Positions 45,096-53,588 of a DNA stretch of 64,000 bases are shown piece by piece. Both the position numbers and the translations under genes were made by a program. Origin of the DNA: Pseudomonas sp. FP453. GTDB taxonomy: Bacteria; Pseudomonadota; Gammaproteobacteria; Pseudomonadales; Pseudomonadaceae. Positions within the stretch are counted from its first letter, which is position 1, and each line of letters starts with the position of its first letter. Below the pieces are notes generated by a model. The model searched no databases. It had not been told where the DNA came from and worked only from the letters and a program-made list of their open reading frames with translations. The DNA is taken from the NCBI RefSeq assembly GCF_030687495.1, contig NZ_CP117435.1, positions 248,001 to 312,000 on the forward strand. The letters run 5' to 3'.

Positions 45096-45931
45096 GGCTG
45101 GTTCTCCATCGCAGGGCTGTAGACCCGCGGCGCACTTTTCTGCGGCAGGTGGATGAGATTGAGGTTATGCCGGCGTGCCCATTGCAGGGCCAGGCCGGTG
45201 GGCGACGACAGGCTGACCAGGGTCTGGATGCCCGCGCGCAGGACTTTCTGGATCAGCTCGAGGCTGCAACGGCTGGTGACAATCGCCAGGCCACCGTCGG
45301 TCGGAATCTTTTGGCGGATCAGCGCGCCGATCAACTTGTCCAGGGCGTTGTGTCGGCCGATGTCTTCGCGGCCCAGCAGCAATTCGCCCTGATTGTTCAT
45401 AAACACCGCGGCGTGAACCGCGCCGCTGTATTGGCCCAGCGGCTGAAACGCGCTGATGCGCTGGCGCAGGCCGTCGAGCCATTCGGCAGGCGGCAACGGG
45501 GCGCCGGGCAGTACTTGCAGGTCGGGCAGGGCTTGTTCCACCGCTTCCACGCCGCACAGGCCACAGCCGCTGGTGCCGGCCAATTGGCGGCGCTGCTGCT
45601 TGAGGTTCCAGAACGCACGGCTGGAAATCTGCACCTGAGCGTATTGGGCTGAGCCGGAGCCGCTGAGTTTCAGGTCATAAATGTCGCTAACGTCGGTGAT
45701 AATGCCGCTGCCAAGGCTGAAACCGACGATAAAGTCTTCCAGGTCGGTGGGCGTCACCAGCATCACCGCCTGGCTGATGTCGTTATAGGCAATCGCCAAC
45801 GCCACTTCTTCCGCCAGCGCGGTGCTGGCGATTTCAGTGTGTTCGAGATTGCAAAACTGGTAGCTCTGGCTGGCGGCCGGCGCGGCTGTATCAAGGGCGG
45901 GCGCCGCGCAGACTGGGCGCTTGGCGTTCAT
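45092..45931 (-). CDS. fdhD: FdhD sulfurtransferase for formate dehydrogenase
   Basis: This 279-residue protein transfers sulfur from a cysteine desulfurase to the molybdenum cofactor of formate dehydrogenases. The two essential cysteines are in the TSGCGLCGVEAVEQ motif (Cys123, Cys126). GREDIGRHNALDKLIGALI (about 188-206) and the TSRCSLELIQKV segment are conserved. It lies upstream of, and overlaps, the molybdoenzyme gene, which supports a shared job. The start at 45931 (MNAKRPVC) is normal in length. Confidence 0.94.
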   Translation of the reverse strand: MNAKRPVCAAPALDTAAPAASQSYQFCNLEHTEIASTALAEEVALAIAYNDISQAVMLVTPTDLEDFIVGFSLGSGIITDVSDIYDLKLSGSGSAQYAQVQISSRAFWNLKQQRRQLAGTSGCGLCGVEAVEQALPDLQVLPGAPLPPAEWLDGLRQRISAFQPLGQYSGAVHAAVFMNNQGELLLGREDIGRHNALDKLIGALIRQKIPTDGGLAIVTSRCSLELIQKVLRAGIQTLVSLSSPTGLALQWARRHNLNLIHLPQKSAPRVYSPAMENQP

Positions 45932-46028
45932 GGGGCAATACCACCGGCGGATTGATCAGTGTTTAGACTAGGCGCGACAAAGCGTCGCGTCTAATTGCCA
46001 GTACTGATCTACCGATAGATGACGTCGA

Positions 46029-46916
46029 TCAAGACGGGTTTTGCGATTTCTGAAACAGCGCGAAACACGCCTCGGCCAACGCCGAGCGCGGCGCGCTGCG
46101 GCGCATGATCAACCCGAGGCGCGCCAAGGTGTGGGCGTCTTCGATCGGTTGCAGGCGCAGATGCTCGGTCAACGCGTCCAGGCCGCCGTCCAGTGGCATC
46201 ACCGCACAACACAGGCCGCCGTGCACAGCTTGTAACAACTGATGGACGGCATCGGTTTGCAGCAGCGGTTGCGGGTTGAGCCCACGGCTGTGGAAGTTGT
46301 GGTCGATGGACTGGCGAAAGTGCATGCCGCTGGTGAGCATGCCCAGGGGCAATTCCGTCAGCGCTTCCCAGCTCAGGGGTTTGTCGCCAAAGCTGAAGAA
46401 GCGCTGGTCGTAGAGCAGGCCCATGCGGGTTTCGCCCAAGGCCAGGGAGTCGAAGCGTTCGTTGTCCAGGCGCTCCAGGTAGGACACGCCGAGGTCCAGG
46501 CGATTGCTCGCCAGTTGTTCAAGGATTTGCTCGGAGCTGAGTGCTGACAGCTCAAAGCGCAGGCTGGGGTGCTCTTTGTGCAGTTGTTGCATCAGCGCCA
46601 GCGGATCAAAGCTCGACAGCGGCACCACACCCAGGCGCAACGTGCCGACCAGGTTGCCGCGACAGGCGGCGGCTTCGGCCTGCAAGCCGTCATAGGCAGC
46701 CAGCACGGTGCGCGCCCAGGCCAGCACGCGTTCACCGGGGGCGGTAAAGCCTTCGAAGCGCTGGCCGCGATTGACCAGTGGCAGGTCCAGTTCTTCTTCG
46801 AGGCTGCGCAAGCGCATCGACAGGGTCGGCTGGGTAATGTGGCAACGTGCCGCGGCTTGGCCGAAGTGACGGGTTTCGTCGAGGGCGATGAGGAATTTCA
46901 GCTGTTTGATGTCCAT
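46029..46916 (-). CDS. LysR-type transcriptional regulator
   Basis: This 295-residue DNA-binding regulator has its helix-turn-helix at about 16-40 (ARHFGQAAARCHITQPTLSMRLRSLEEEL-like) with the usual LysR pattern. A substrate-binding domain of two lobes starts near residue 90 (LVGTLRLGVVPLSSFDP). It is 97 bp upstream of fdhD on the same strand and might control the fdhD-molybdoenzyme pair or be cotranscribed. The inducer is unknown. Composition and length are ordinary. Confidence 0.9.
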   Translation of the reverse strand: MDIKQLKFLIALDETRHFGQAAARCHITQPTLSMRLRSLEEELDLPLVNRGQRFEGFTAPGERVLAWARTVLAAYDGLQAEAAACRGNLVGTLRLGVVPLSSFDPLALMQQLHKEHPSLRFELSALSSEQILEQLASNRLDLGVSYLERLDNERFDSLALGETRMGLLYDQRFFSFGDKPLSWEALTELPLGMLTSGMHFRQSIDHNFHSRGLNPQPLLQTDAVHQLLQAVHGGLCCAVMPLDGGLDALTEHLRLQPIEDAHTLARLGLIMRRSAPRSALAEACFALFQKSQNPS

Positions 46917-46990
46917 CTTCGCTCCAGGGCTTATTGCAATGGCGGGGGGATTCTAGCGCGTGTAGGAGTCGTCTGGTCATTGGTCGGGCT

Positions 46991-47019
46991 GGAACCAGGT
47001 TCTGTAGGACTGGTCTAGT
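46991..47019 (+). promoter_or_regulatory. Possible AlgU-type promoter of kbp
   Basis: GGAACC, 17 bases and TCTAGT fit the -35/-10 pattern of AlgU (sigma-22, an ECF factor) promoters loosely. An 18-bp sequence beginning TGTAGGA occurs at 46961 and again at 47003 (15 of 18 identical). It is suggested only because LysM/BON proteins are osmotically controlled in related species. Confidence 0.3.
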
Positions 47020-47058
47020 CTTTGGCATCTGGAACTTAAACCCAAAGGAGAGCGAACC

Positions 47059-47499
47059 ATGAGTCTTTTTAGCTTTGTTAAGGAAGCCGGCGCGAAGTTG
47101 ATCGACCTGTTGACACCGGGCAATGCCAACGCCGGTGAGAATCTGAAAAAGCATATCGAAGATGTGGGGCTGGGCAACCCGAACGTGCATGCCACCGTTG
47201 ACGGTGACAAGGTGACGATCACCGGTGAAGTCGCCAGCCAGGAAGAGAAAGAAAAGATCATTCTGGCAGCAGGCAATATTGCCGGGGTGGCCAGTGTTGA
47301 GGACCAGATTACGGTGTCTGGCCCGGTGGTTGCGGCCGCGCGTTTTGTCGTGGTGAAGAAGGGCGACACGCTGAGCGCTATTTCCCTGGCGGTGTACGGC
47401 AACGCCAACCAGTACAACAAGATCTTCGAGGCGAACAAGCCGATGTTGTCGCACCCGGACAAAATTTACCCAGGGCAGACGCTGCGCATTCCTGAGTAA
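47059..47499 (+). CDS. kbp: Kbp (YgaU), potassium-binding BON and LysM protein
   Basis: This 146-residue protein has an N-terminal helix, a BON domain (about 24-90, LKKHIEDVGLGNPNVHATVDGDKVTITGEV) and a C-terminal LysM domain (about 97-144, VVKKGDTLSAISLAVYGNANQYNKIFEAN and the end IYPGQTLRIPE). This is exactly the E. coli Kbp layout; there it binds potassium and is osmotically induced. No signal peptide is present, so it is cytosolic despite its LysM domain. AAAGGAGAG precedes the ATG. It stands alone. Confidence 0.92.
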   Translation: MSLFSFVKEAGAKLIDLLTPGNANAGENLKKHIEDVGLGNPNVHATVDGDKVTITGEVASQEEKEKIILAAGNIAGVASVEDQITVSGPVVAAARFVVVKKGDTLSAISLAVYGNANQYNKIFEANKPMLSHPDKIYPGQTLRIPE

Positions 47500-47516
47500 C
47501 GCACAGCACAGCTTGT

Positions 47517-47603
47517 GTGGGAGCCGGGCTTGCCCGCGATTGCATCACCTTGGTGTCACTGATACACCGCGGCGCCTGCATCGCGGGCAAGCCCGGCTCC
47601 CAC
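47517..47603. repeat. Bipartite REP element
   Basis: GTGGGAGCCGGGCTTGCCCG and GCAAGCCCGGCTCCCAC face each other with a GATTGCATCACC centre. It lies between kbp and the convergent yrfG gene. Confidence 0.9.
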
Positions 47604-47626
47604 ATAGAGCTACTCCAACAATGGGG

Positions 47627-48289
47627 TCAGAGTCCGCCAATGAGATCGCGGTAGTCTTCGACTGCGGCAAACTCCCCAGTGTCCTTTGGCCCCTTCTTGC
47701 TATCCGGCTCTTTCACCGCCAACAAATGCCCCACCCCAAACGCCCGCGCGCTGCGCAAGATCGGCAAGGTGTCATCGATAAACAAACTGCGCGCCGGGTC
47801 AAAGCCGATATCGGCTTGCAGGGCATCCCAGAATTGCGGGTTTTCCTTGGCGAAACCGTAGTCGTGGGAGCTGATCAATCGCTCGAAATACGGCGCCAGT
47901 TCAATGCGTTCCAACTTCAATGACAGCGAGTCGCGGTGCGCGTTGGTGATCATGATCACGCGCTTGCCGGCCTGTTTGATCGCCGCCAGGAAGGTGTCGG
48001 CATCCGGGCGCAGGGCGATGAGGTGGGCGGTTTCCAGCTTGAGTTCGCGCACCGGGAGCTTGAGCTCGGCACTCCAGAAATCCAGGCAATACCATTGCAA
48101 CTGTCCGGCGTTACGCTCGAACAGTGGCTGCAGTTCCATCTCGGCCATGGCCCGGCTTACCCCGTGCAGCTCGGCGTAGCGTTGCGGCAGGTGTTCCATC
48201 CAGAAATGGTTGTCGTAGTGCAGGTCGAGCAAGGTGCCGTCCATGTCCAGCAGGACGGTGTCGATGGCGTGCCAAGGCAAAGAGGGCAT
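47627..48289 (-). CDS. yrfG: GMP/IMP nucleotidase (HAD family)
   Basis: This 220-residue HAD hydrolase dephosphorylates purine nucleotides. HAD motif I is VLLDMDGTLLD (Asp about 15 and 17), motif II Thr/Asn in VIMITNAHRD, motif III Lys in the DYGFAKENPQFW segment, and motif IV Asp-Asp in SLFIDDTLPIL. The long helical cap (HYDNHFWMEHLPQRYAELHG and YCLDFWSAEL) is that of YrfG. It is divergent from nudE with an 87-bp gap, which fits a frequent Pseudomonas order (yrfG, nudE, cysQ). Confidence 0.9.
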   Translation of the reverse strand: MPSLPWHAIDTVLLDMDGTLLDLHYDNHFWMEHLPQRYAELHGVSRAMAEMELQPLFERNAGQLQWYCLDFWSAELKLPVRELKLETAHLIALRPDADTFLAAIKQAGKRVIMITNAHRDSLSLKLERIELAPYFERLISSHDYGFAKENPQFWDALQADIGFDPARSLFIDDTLPILRSARAFGVGHLLAVKEPDSKKGPKDTGEFAAVEDYRDLIGGL

Positions 48290-48376
48290 GGGGCGGTCTC
48301 ATGTAAGTAGAAATATCCGACACAAACAATCGGAAAAGCCACGGTATAGTAACCCGATCACGCCAAGGAGCCGCTT

Positions 48377-48943
48377 ATGCGCCAGAAACCCACCGTCCTC
48401 GCCCGCGAAATAGTCGCCAGTAGCCGTTTGTTCCGCGTGGAGGAAGTGCAATTGCGCTTCTCCAATGGCGTTGAACGGACCTACGAACGCCTGGTGGGCC
48501 GCGGTGCCGGCTACGGCGCAGTGATGATCGTGGCGATGCTCGACGACGAGCATGCGGTGCTGGTGGAAGAGTACTGCGGCGGCACCGACGAATATGAACT
48601 GTCCCTGCCCAAGGGCCTGATCGAACCCGGCGAAGACGTGTTGGCGGCGGCCGAGCGGGAGCTCAAGGAAGAAGCGGGCTACGGTGCACGCCAGCTGGAG
48701 CTGATTACCGAGCTGTCGTTGTCGCCGGGGTACATGAGCCAGAAAATCCAGGTGGTGCTGGCCACCGATCTCTACGAAGAACGCCTGGAAGGCGATGAGC
48801 CTGAGCCGATGCGCGTGGACAAGGTCAACCTGCGCGAGCTGTCGCAGCTGGCGCAAAACGAGCAATTCAGCGAGGGCCGGGCCCTGGCTGCGTTGTATCT
48901 GGTACGAGACTTGTTGACCCAGCGTGGAGCGTTTGACGCATGA
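48377..48943 (+). CDS. nudE: ADP compounds hydrolase (Nudix)
   Basis: This 188-residue Nudix enzyme hydrolyses ADP-ribose, Ap3A and NADH-like compounds in E. coli. The Nudix box (GX5EX7REUXEEXGU) is complete from GLIEPGEDVLAAAERELKEE to AGYGA (about 76-99). The segment SLPKG just before it is the NudE form. It is first in a unit with cysQ (4-bp ATGA overlap) and divergent from yrfG. Confidence 0.93.
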   Translation: MRQKPTVLAREIVASSRLFRVEEVQLRFSNGVERTYERLVGRGAGYGAVMIVAMLDDEHAVLVEEYCGGTDEYELSLPKGLIEPGEDVLAAAERELKEEAGYGARQLELITELSLSPGYMSQKIQVVLATDLYEERLEGDEPEPMRVDKVNLRELSQLAQNEQFSEGRALAALYLVRDLLTQRGAFDA

Positions 48944-49776
48944 GCGAATTGTTTTTAGGCCACCCGTTTATCGCCCCGGTGATCGAGCTGGCGCGTCAAG
49001 CCGGCGAAGTGATCCTGCCGTACTGGCGCGCCGATGTGGCCGTGACCGCCAAGGCCGATGACTCGCCGGTGACGGCGGCCGACCTGGCGGCGCACCACCT
49101 GATCCTCGCCGGCCTCACCGCGCTGGACCCGAGCATCCCGGTGCTGTCCGAAGAAGATGCCGATATCGACCAGAGCATCCGAGCCAGTTGGCAGCGCTGG
49201 TGGCTGGTTGATCCGCTGGATGGCACCAAGGAATTTATCGCCGGCAGCGAAGAATTCACCGTCAATATCGCCTTGATCGAGCAGGGCCGCGTAGTGTTTG
49301 GCGTGGTGTCGATGCCCACCATCGGGCGTTGCTACTTCGGCGGTGCGGGCCTGGGGGCGTGGCGTTCGGACGTGAACGAAGCGCCCCGGCAGATCCAGGT
49401 GCGCACGGCCCCGGCGGCGGGAGAAGCGTTCACCGTGGTTGCCAGCCGGCGCCACAGCAGCCCGGAGCAGGAGCGTTTGCTGGCGGGTTTGAGCGAAGGC
49501 TTGGGTGAACTGAAACTGGCGAATATCGGCAGTTCGTTGAAGTTCTGCCTGTTGGCGGAGGGCAGTGCGGATTGTTATCCGCGCCTGGCGCCGACGTCGC
49601 AGTGGGATACCGCCGCGGCCCAGGGTGTGCTGGAAGGTGCGGGCGGCGAAGTGCTGGAGTTGAGCGGTGTGCCGTTCAGTTATCCGGCGCGGGAATCGTT
49701 GTTGAATCCGTTCTTCCTCGCGTTGCCGGCGAAAGCGGCATGGCGCGAGCGTTTACTGGCTTTGGCACGCTCCTGA
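48940..49776 (+). CDS. cysQ: 3'(2'),5'-bisphosphate nucleotidase
   Basis: This 278-residue enzyme removes the 3'-phosphate from PAP, the by-product of sulfate assimilation. Metal and phosphate residues of the inositol monophosphatase fold are present: VLSEEDA, then WWLVDPLDGTKEFIAGSEEFTVNIAL (about 88-112, DPLDGT core), and SQWDTAAAQGVLEGAGGEV near the end. It overlaps nudE (ATGA). It adds a second sulfur-metabolism link to the window, though far from the tau and tcy clusters. Ordinary length. Confidence 0.95.
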   Translation: MSELFLGHPFIAPVIELARQAGEVILPYWRADVAVTAKADDSPVTAADLAAHHLILAGLTALDPSIPVLSEEDADIDQSIRASWQRWWLVDPLDGTKEFIAGSEEFTVNIALIEQGRVVFGVVSMPTIGRCYFGGAGLGAWRSDVNEAPRQIQVRTAPAAGEAFTVVASRRHSSPEQERLLAGLSEGLGELKLANIGSSLKFCLLAEGSADCYPRLAPTSQWDTAAAQGVLEGAGGEVLELSGVPFSYPARESLLNPFFLALPAKAAWRERLLALARS

Positions 49777-49793
49777 GGCTTGCATAAATCAAT

Positions 49794-49878
49794 GTGGGAG
49801 CTGGCTTGCCTGCGATGCAGGCGCCTCGGTCTGTCAGTTAAACCGCAGTGATGCCATCGCAGGCAAGCCAGCTCCCAC
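49794..49878. repeat. Bipartite REP element
   Basis: GTGGGAGCTGGCTTGCCTGC and GGCAAGCCAGCTCCCAC face each other around a GATGCAGGCGCCTCGG centre, like the element at 3604-3690. It lies between cysQ and the convergent thioesterase gene. Confidence 0.9.
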
Positions 49879-49916
49879 AAAAGCCCGTTCCCACAGGTGG
49901 TTCTGTGTGGAGGCTT

Positions 49917-50372
49917 TCAGCGGTGCAGGACGTACTGGCCGGTGAAGGTCACTGCGCGGTCCTCACTGCCTTCATTCACAATCCACGTCTCCAGCGTCAA
50001 CCTTGCGCGGCCATAACGCTTATAGGTCGCCACAAACCGCTTCCACACCTTATCTTCCGGCGCCTGGCACACCACTGTCGCATCCCGCGTGACGGGCAGC
50101 GGATAACTGATCTGCCCCTCCTGAATCACGATATGCCCGTCTTCAATCCCTTCCTCACGCAACTGCAAATGCAGCCAGCCCCAACCCGCCAACACCGCGC
50201 CGCAATAAAGACTGCCGCCAAACATGGTGCTTTTATGGTTGATATTGGCCTGCAACGGCAGGTGCAGTTCCAGCCGCCCGTGTTGCCAGTCGCGCACTTT
50301 GAGGCCCATCTCCCGGGTCAGGGGGATGTCGTGGTGCAGCACCGATTCCAGGTCATCGCTGGCGTGGGTCAT
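49917..50372 (-). CDS. YiiD_C-type hotdog thioesterase
   Basis: This 151-residue hotdog protein of the YiiD C-terminal type may hydrolyse acyl-CoA or acyl-carrier thioesters. Typical segments are IPLTREMGLKVRDWQHGRLELHLPL, then ANINHKSTMFGGSLYCGAVLAGWGW (about 43-67), where the FGGS turn replaces the HGG of PaaI, and FVATYKRYGRARL near the end. Its start overlaps the stop of the dctD-like gene (ATGA), so it is the last gene of a coupled set. The substrate is unknown. Confidence 0.85.
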   Translation of the reverse strand: MTHASDDLESVLHHDIPLTREMGLKVRDWQHGRLELHLPLQANINHKSTMFGGSLYCGAVLAGWGWLHLQLREEGIEDGHIVIQEGQISYPLPVTRDATVVCQAPEDKVWKRFVATYKRYGRARLTLETWIVNEGSEDRAVTFTGQYVLHR

Positions 50373-51747
50373 TCGTCGTCACCACTTTGGTTGGCAAAGT
50401 TCAGGCCGTGCTTGCGCAGCTTGTCGTGCAAGGTTTTGCGCGGTACGCCCAAGGCTTCGGCGAGGCTGCGCATGGAGCCGTGGGGGCGGGTCAGTTCGGC
50501 GGCGATCAGGCTTTTTTCGAACTGCTCGACCTGCTCGCTCAAGCCGCCCGACGTGGACGTCAGCACGTGGGCATGGGGATTGTCCGGCGTGGCGTCCAGC
50601 GCCAGCTCCAGCCCGAGGGCGAAGCGTTCGGCGGCGTTCTGCAACTCACGCACATTGCCCGGCCAGCTGTGACGCAGCAGCAGCGCGCGCTGGCCCGGTT
50701 GCAGTTCGTGCAGGGGCAGGCCGTGGCGGCTGCTGGCTTCATCGGCGAAGTGCTGGAACAGCATCAACGCATCTTCACCGCGCTCGCGCAGGGGCGGGAT
50801 GCGCAGCGAGGCGACGTTGAGGCGGTAATACAAGTCGGCGCGGAAGCGGCCCTGGTCGGCGGACTGGCGCAAGTCTTCCTTGGTGGCGGCGATGATGCGG
50901 ATATCCAGCGGGATCAGCTGATTGCCACCCAGGCGTTCCACCACGCGTTCTTGCAGCAGGCGCAGCAACTTGACCTGCACATCCAGGCTCATGCTTTCGA
51001 TTTCATCGAGGAACAGCGTGCCGCCGTTGGCGAATTCGAACTTGCCGATGCGGCGTTTCTGCGCGCCGGTAAACGCGCCGGGCTCGTGGCCGAACAGCTC
51101 GCTTTCCACCACTGATTCGGCGAGAGCGCCGGCGTTGATCGCCACGAACGGCCCGCTGCGCCGGCTGGACAGATCGTGCAGCGCCCGCGCGACCACCTCT
51201 TTGCCGGCGCCGGTCTCGCCGAGGATCAGCACATCGGCCTTGGTCGCCGCCAGGGCGCCGATCTGCTCGCGCAGGCGCAGCATTTGTGGCGAGTGGCCCA
51301 CCAGGCGCGTGCTCAGTTGCTGGCGGTCGCTGAGGGCCAGGCGGCAGGCTGCGGTTGTCCAGCACCAGGCGGCGCAGGGCCAGGGCGCGGCGCACGCTGT
51401 CGAGCAGGGCGTCGCTGGCGAAGGGTTTTTCCAGGAAATCATAGGCGCCAGCGCGCATGGCCTGCACCGCCAGCGGCACGTCGCCATGGCCGGTGATCAG
51501 CAGCACGGGCAGGTCCGGGTCCTGCCCGTGCAGTTCGGCGAGCAGCTCCAGGCCGTCCATGCCGGGCATGCGGATGTCACTGACCACCACCCCCGGCCAA
51601 TCCCGCGACAGGCGCGCGGTGAGGCCGCTGGCTTCGCCCAGGGGGCAGGACTTTCAGCCCGGCCAGGTCCAGGGTCTGGCACAGGGCCTGACGCAGGTGT
51701 GGATCGTCGTCGATCAACACCACCTGAATCCCGTTGTCGATACTCAT
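50369..51747 (-). pseudogene. dctD: DctD-like sigma-54 response regulator split by two single-base insertions
   Basis: Read with two corrections, this gene gives a 458-residue NtrC-class regulator of C4-dicarboxylate uptake, the partner of DctB. It starts MSIDNGIQVVLIDDDP at 51747. One extra base in a five-C run (near 51643) shifts the receiver domain, and one in CTGCCGCC (near 51344) shifts the AAA+ domain back. Removing both restores 1377 bp (459 codons). The domains are intact otherwise: phospho-Asp in [10 protein letters not shown], Walker [16 protein letters not shown] (sigma-54 contact), and a C-terminal Fis-like helix-turn-helix. Both changes are in G/C runs, so sequencing error is as likely as real decay. 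The start overlaps the dctB stop (ATGA). Confidence 0.75.
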
Positions 51748-53552
51748 ACGCTGCGGTCCTCGGACGGTTGCAGACTGACGCCCGGCGAGCCGGCACGCAA
51801 TTTCAGGGTTAACAGCGCGCCGCCTTCCTTGTGGTTGGCGAACAGCAGTTCGCCGCCAAAGGCACGCATCAAGGTGTCGCAGATCGCCAGGCCGAGGCCA
51901 AGGCCCTGGGTGCGCGTCTTGGTGGTGTAGAACGGCTCGCTGGCGCGGCCCAGGGCTTCCATGCAAAAGCCCGGGCCGTTGTCGCGAATGTACAGGTTGA
52001 CGCCCTGTTCGGTGGTTTCGGCACTCAGCCAGAGTTTGCGCGGCGGGCCTTTTTCGGTGAGGGCGTCGAGGGCGTTGGCCAGCAGGTTGCCGAGCACCTG
52101 GCGCAGACGGGTTTCGCCGGCCTGCACCCACAGCGTCGCCTCGGGCAGGTCGCGAATCAGCTCGACTTCCATCGAGCGCCGCCGCTTGGCCAGCAAGGCC
52201 AGGGCATCGTCCAGCGCCGGTTGCAGGCCGACGCTTTCCGGCGCATGCCGGTCGCGGCGGGCAAAGGCGCGCAGGTGGGCGATGATCGAGGCCATGCGCC
52301 CGGTCAGTTCGCTGATCAGCTTGAGGTTGCCGCGCGCATCGTCGGTGCGCTGGTGGTCGAGGAGGATCTCGGCGTTTTCCGCATAGCTGCGGATTGCCGC
52401 CAACGGCTGGTTGAGCTCGTGGCTGATACTCGCCGACATGGTGCCCAGCGCCGACAGTTTGCCCGCCTGTACCAGATCATCCTGGGCGCGCACCAACTCT
52501 TGTTGCGCCTGTTCGCGTTCCAGCACTTCCTGTTTCAGGCGCCGGTTCAGGCCTTCAAGGTCGCTGGTGCGCTCGATCACCCGCGCTTCCAGCTCGCGGC
52601 GTGCCTTGGCTTCGAAGGCGATGCGCTCCAGGTAGTGGCGGCGGCGCTGCATCAGCAAACCGAGCAAGAGCATCAGCACCAGCAACGTCGCGCCGCCGAC
52701 GGCGACCACGGTGCGCACCGGGCGGTTGATCAAGGATTGCGGCGCGAGGATTTCCACGTTCCAGCCGGTCTCGGCAATCGCCGTGGATTGGCGCAGCCAC
52801 GCCGTGGAGCTGAGGGTCAGCGGCTGTGGGTCGCGGGTCGGGTAGGGTTGGATGGCGATGATCGCCTGGCGCTCTTCGGCGGTCAGCGGGCGGGTCGCAC
52901 GGAAGCGCCATTGCGGGCGTGAAGTGAGGATCACCACGCCGTTGTGGTCGGTCACCAGCAGTTGTTCCGGGGTGTTGCCCCACAAGCTTTCGGTGTGGTC
53001 CAGATCGACCTTGACCACCAGCACGCCGATGATGGTGTCGCCATCGCGCACGGCGGCGGCGAAGAAGTAGCCGCGCTTGGCCGAGGTGGTGCCCAGGCCG
53101 AAAAACCGCCCCAGTCGCCCGGCCATGGCTTCGCTGAAATACGGCCGGAAGGAAAAATTACGCCCGACAAAACTGTCCTGTTTATCCCAGTTCGACGCGG
53201 CGAGGGTCTTGCCGTGGGTGTCCATCAGGTACATCACCTCCACCCCGGCCTGGGCGGCGACGTCCTTGAGCAACTGGTTGGCGTTGGTCAGGTTGGTGCT
53301 GACCTGCGGCGCGTCCAGCGCCGTGCGCAGGGCCGGCAAGTCGCCGAGGATCTGCGGTAAAACCTCAAAGCGGTGCAGGGTGCCGAGCAGGTTGGCGACG
53401 TACAGGTCGAGGGTCTGGCGGTTCTGCCCGGCCAGTTCGTTGCGGTAATAACGCTCGGCCAGGTGCTCCAGCGGCCATAGCAGCGGCGCCAGGCACAACG
53501 CCAACAGGGCGAGGCTGCGCCAGCGGGGTCTTCGCGGGAGGGTTGGAGTCAT
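51744..53552 (-). CDS. dctB: C4-dicarboxylate sensor histidine kinase
   Basis: This is a 602-residue inner-membrane kinase of the DctB type. The first helix (SLALLALCLAPLLWPLEHLA, about 13-32) and a second (VVAVGGATLLVLMLLLGLLM, about 282-301) bracket a periplasmic double-PAS sensor domain. A coiled linker (FEAKARRELEARVIERTSDL and RRLKQEVLEREQAQQEL) leads to the H-box ALGTMSASISHELNQPLAAIRSYAENA (His about 387). The ATPase boxes are LLANALDAL, RDNGPG and GLGLGLAICDTLMRAFGG. It is coupled to the split dctD gene and lies 36 bp after rmlD. No dctA-type transporter is in the window. Confidence 0.9.
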   Translation of the reverse strand: MTPTLPRRPRWRSLALLALCLAPLLWPLEHLAERYYRNELAGQNRQTLDLYVANLLGTLHRFEVLPQILGDLPALRTALDAPQVSTNLTNANQLLKDVAAQAGVEVMYLMDTHGKTLAASNWDKQDSFVGRNFSFRPYFSEAMAGRLGRFFGLGTTSAKRGYFFAAAVRDGDTIIGVLVVKVDLDHTESLWGNTPEQLLVTDHNGVVILTSRPQWRFRATRPLTAEERQAIIAIQPYPTRDPQPLTLSSTAWLRQSTAIAETGWNVEILAPQSLINRPVRTVVAVGGATLLVLMLLLGLLMQRRRHYLERIAFEAKARRELEARVIERTSDLEGLNRRLKQEVLEREQAQQELVRAQDDLVQAGKLSALGTMSASISHELNQPLAAIRSYAENAEILLDHQRTDDARGNLKLISELTGRMASIIAHLRAFARRDRHAPESVGLQPALDDALALLAKRRRSMEVELIRDLPEATLWVQAGETRLRQVLGNLLANALDALTEKGPPRKLWLSAETTEQGVNLYIRDNGPGFCMEALGRASEPFYTTKTRTQGLGLGLAICDTLMRAFGGELLFANHKEGGALLTLKLRAGSPGVSLQPSEDRSV

Positions 53553-53588
53553 GGAAGTCGGGCGCCTGGGGGTACAGGCGCATTATGC

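Noticed and set aside
42825..45122. 765-residue plus-strand open frame opposite the molybdoenzyme gene
   Set aside because: It is a shadow of the GC-rich minus-strand gene: composition is rich in Val, Gly, Ala, Arg and Gln with no recognisable motif, while the minus strand reads a clear molybdoenzyme.
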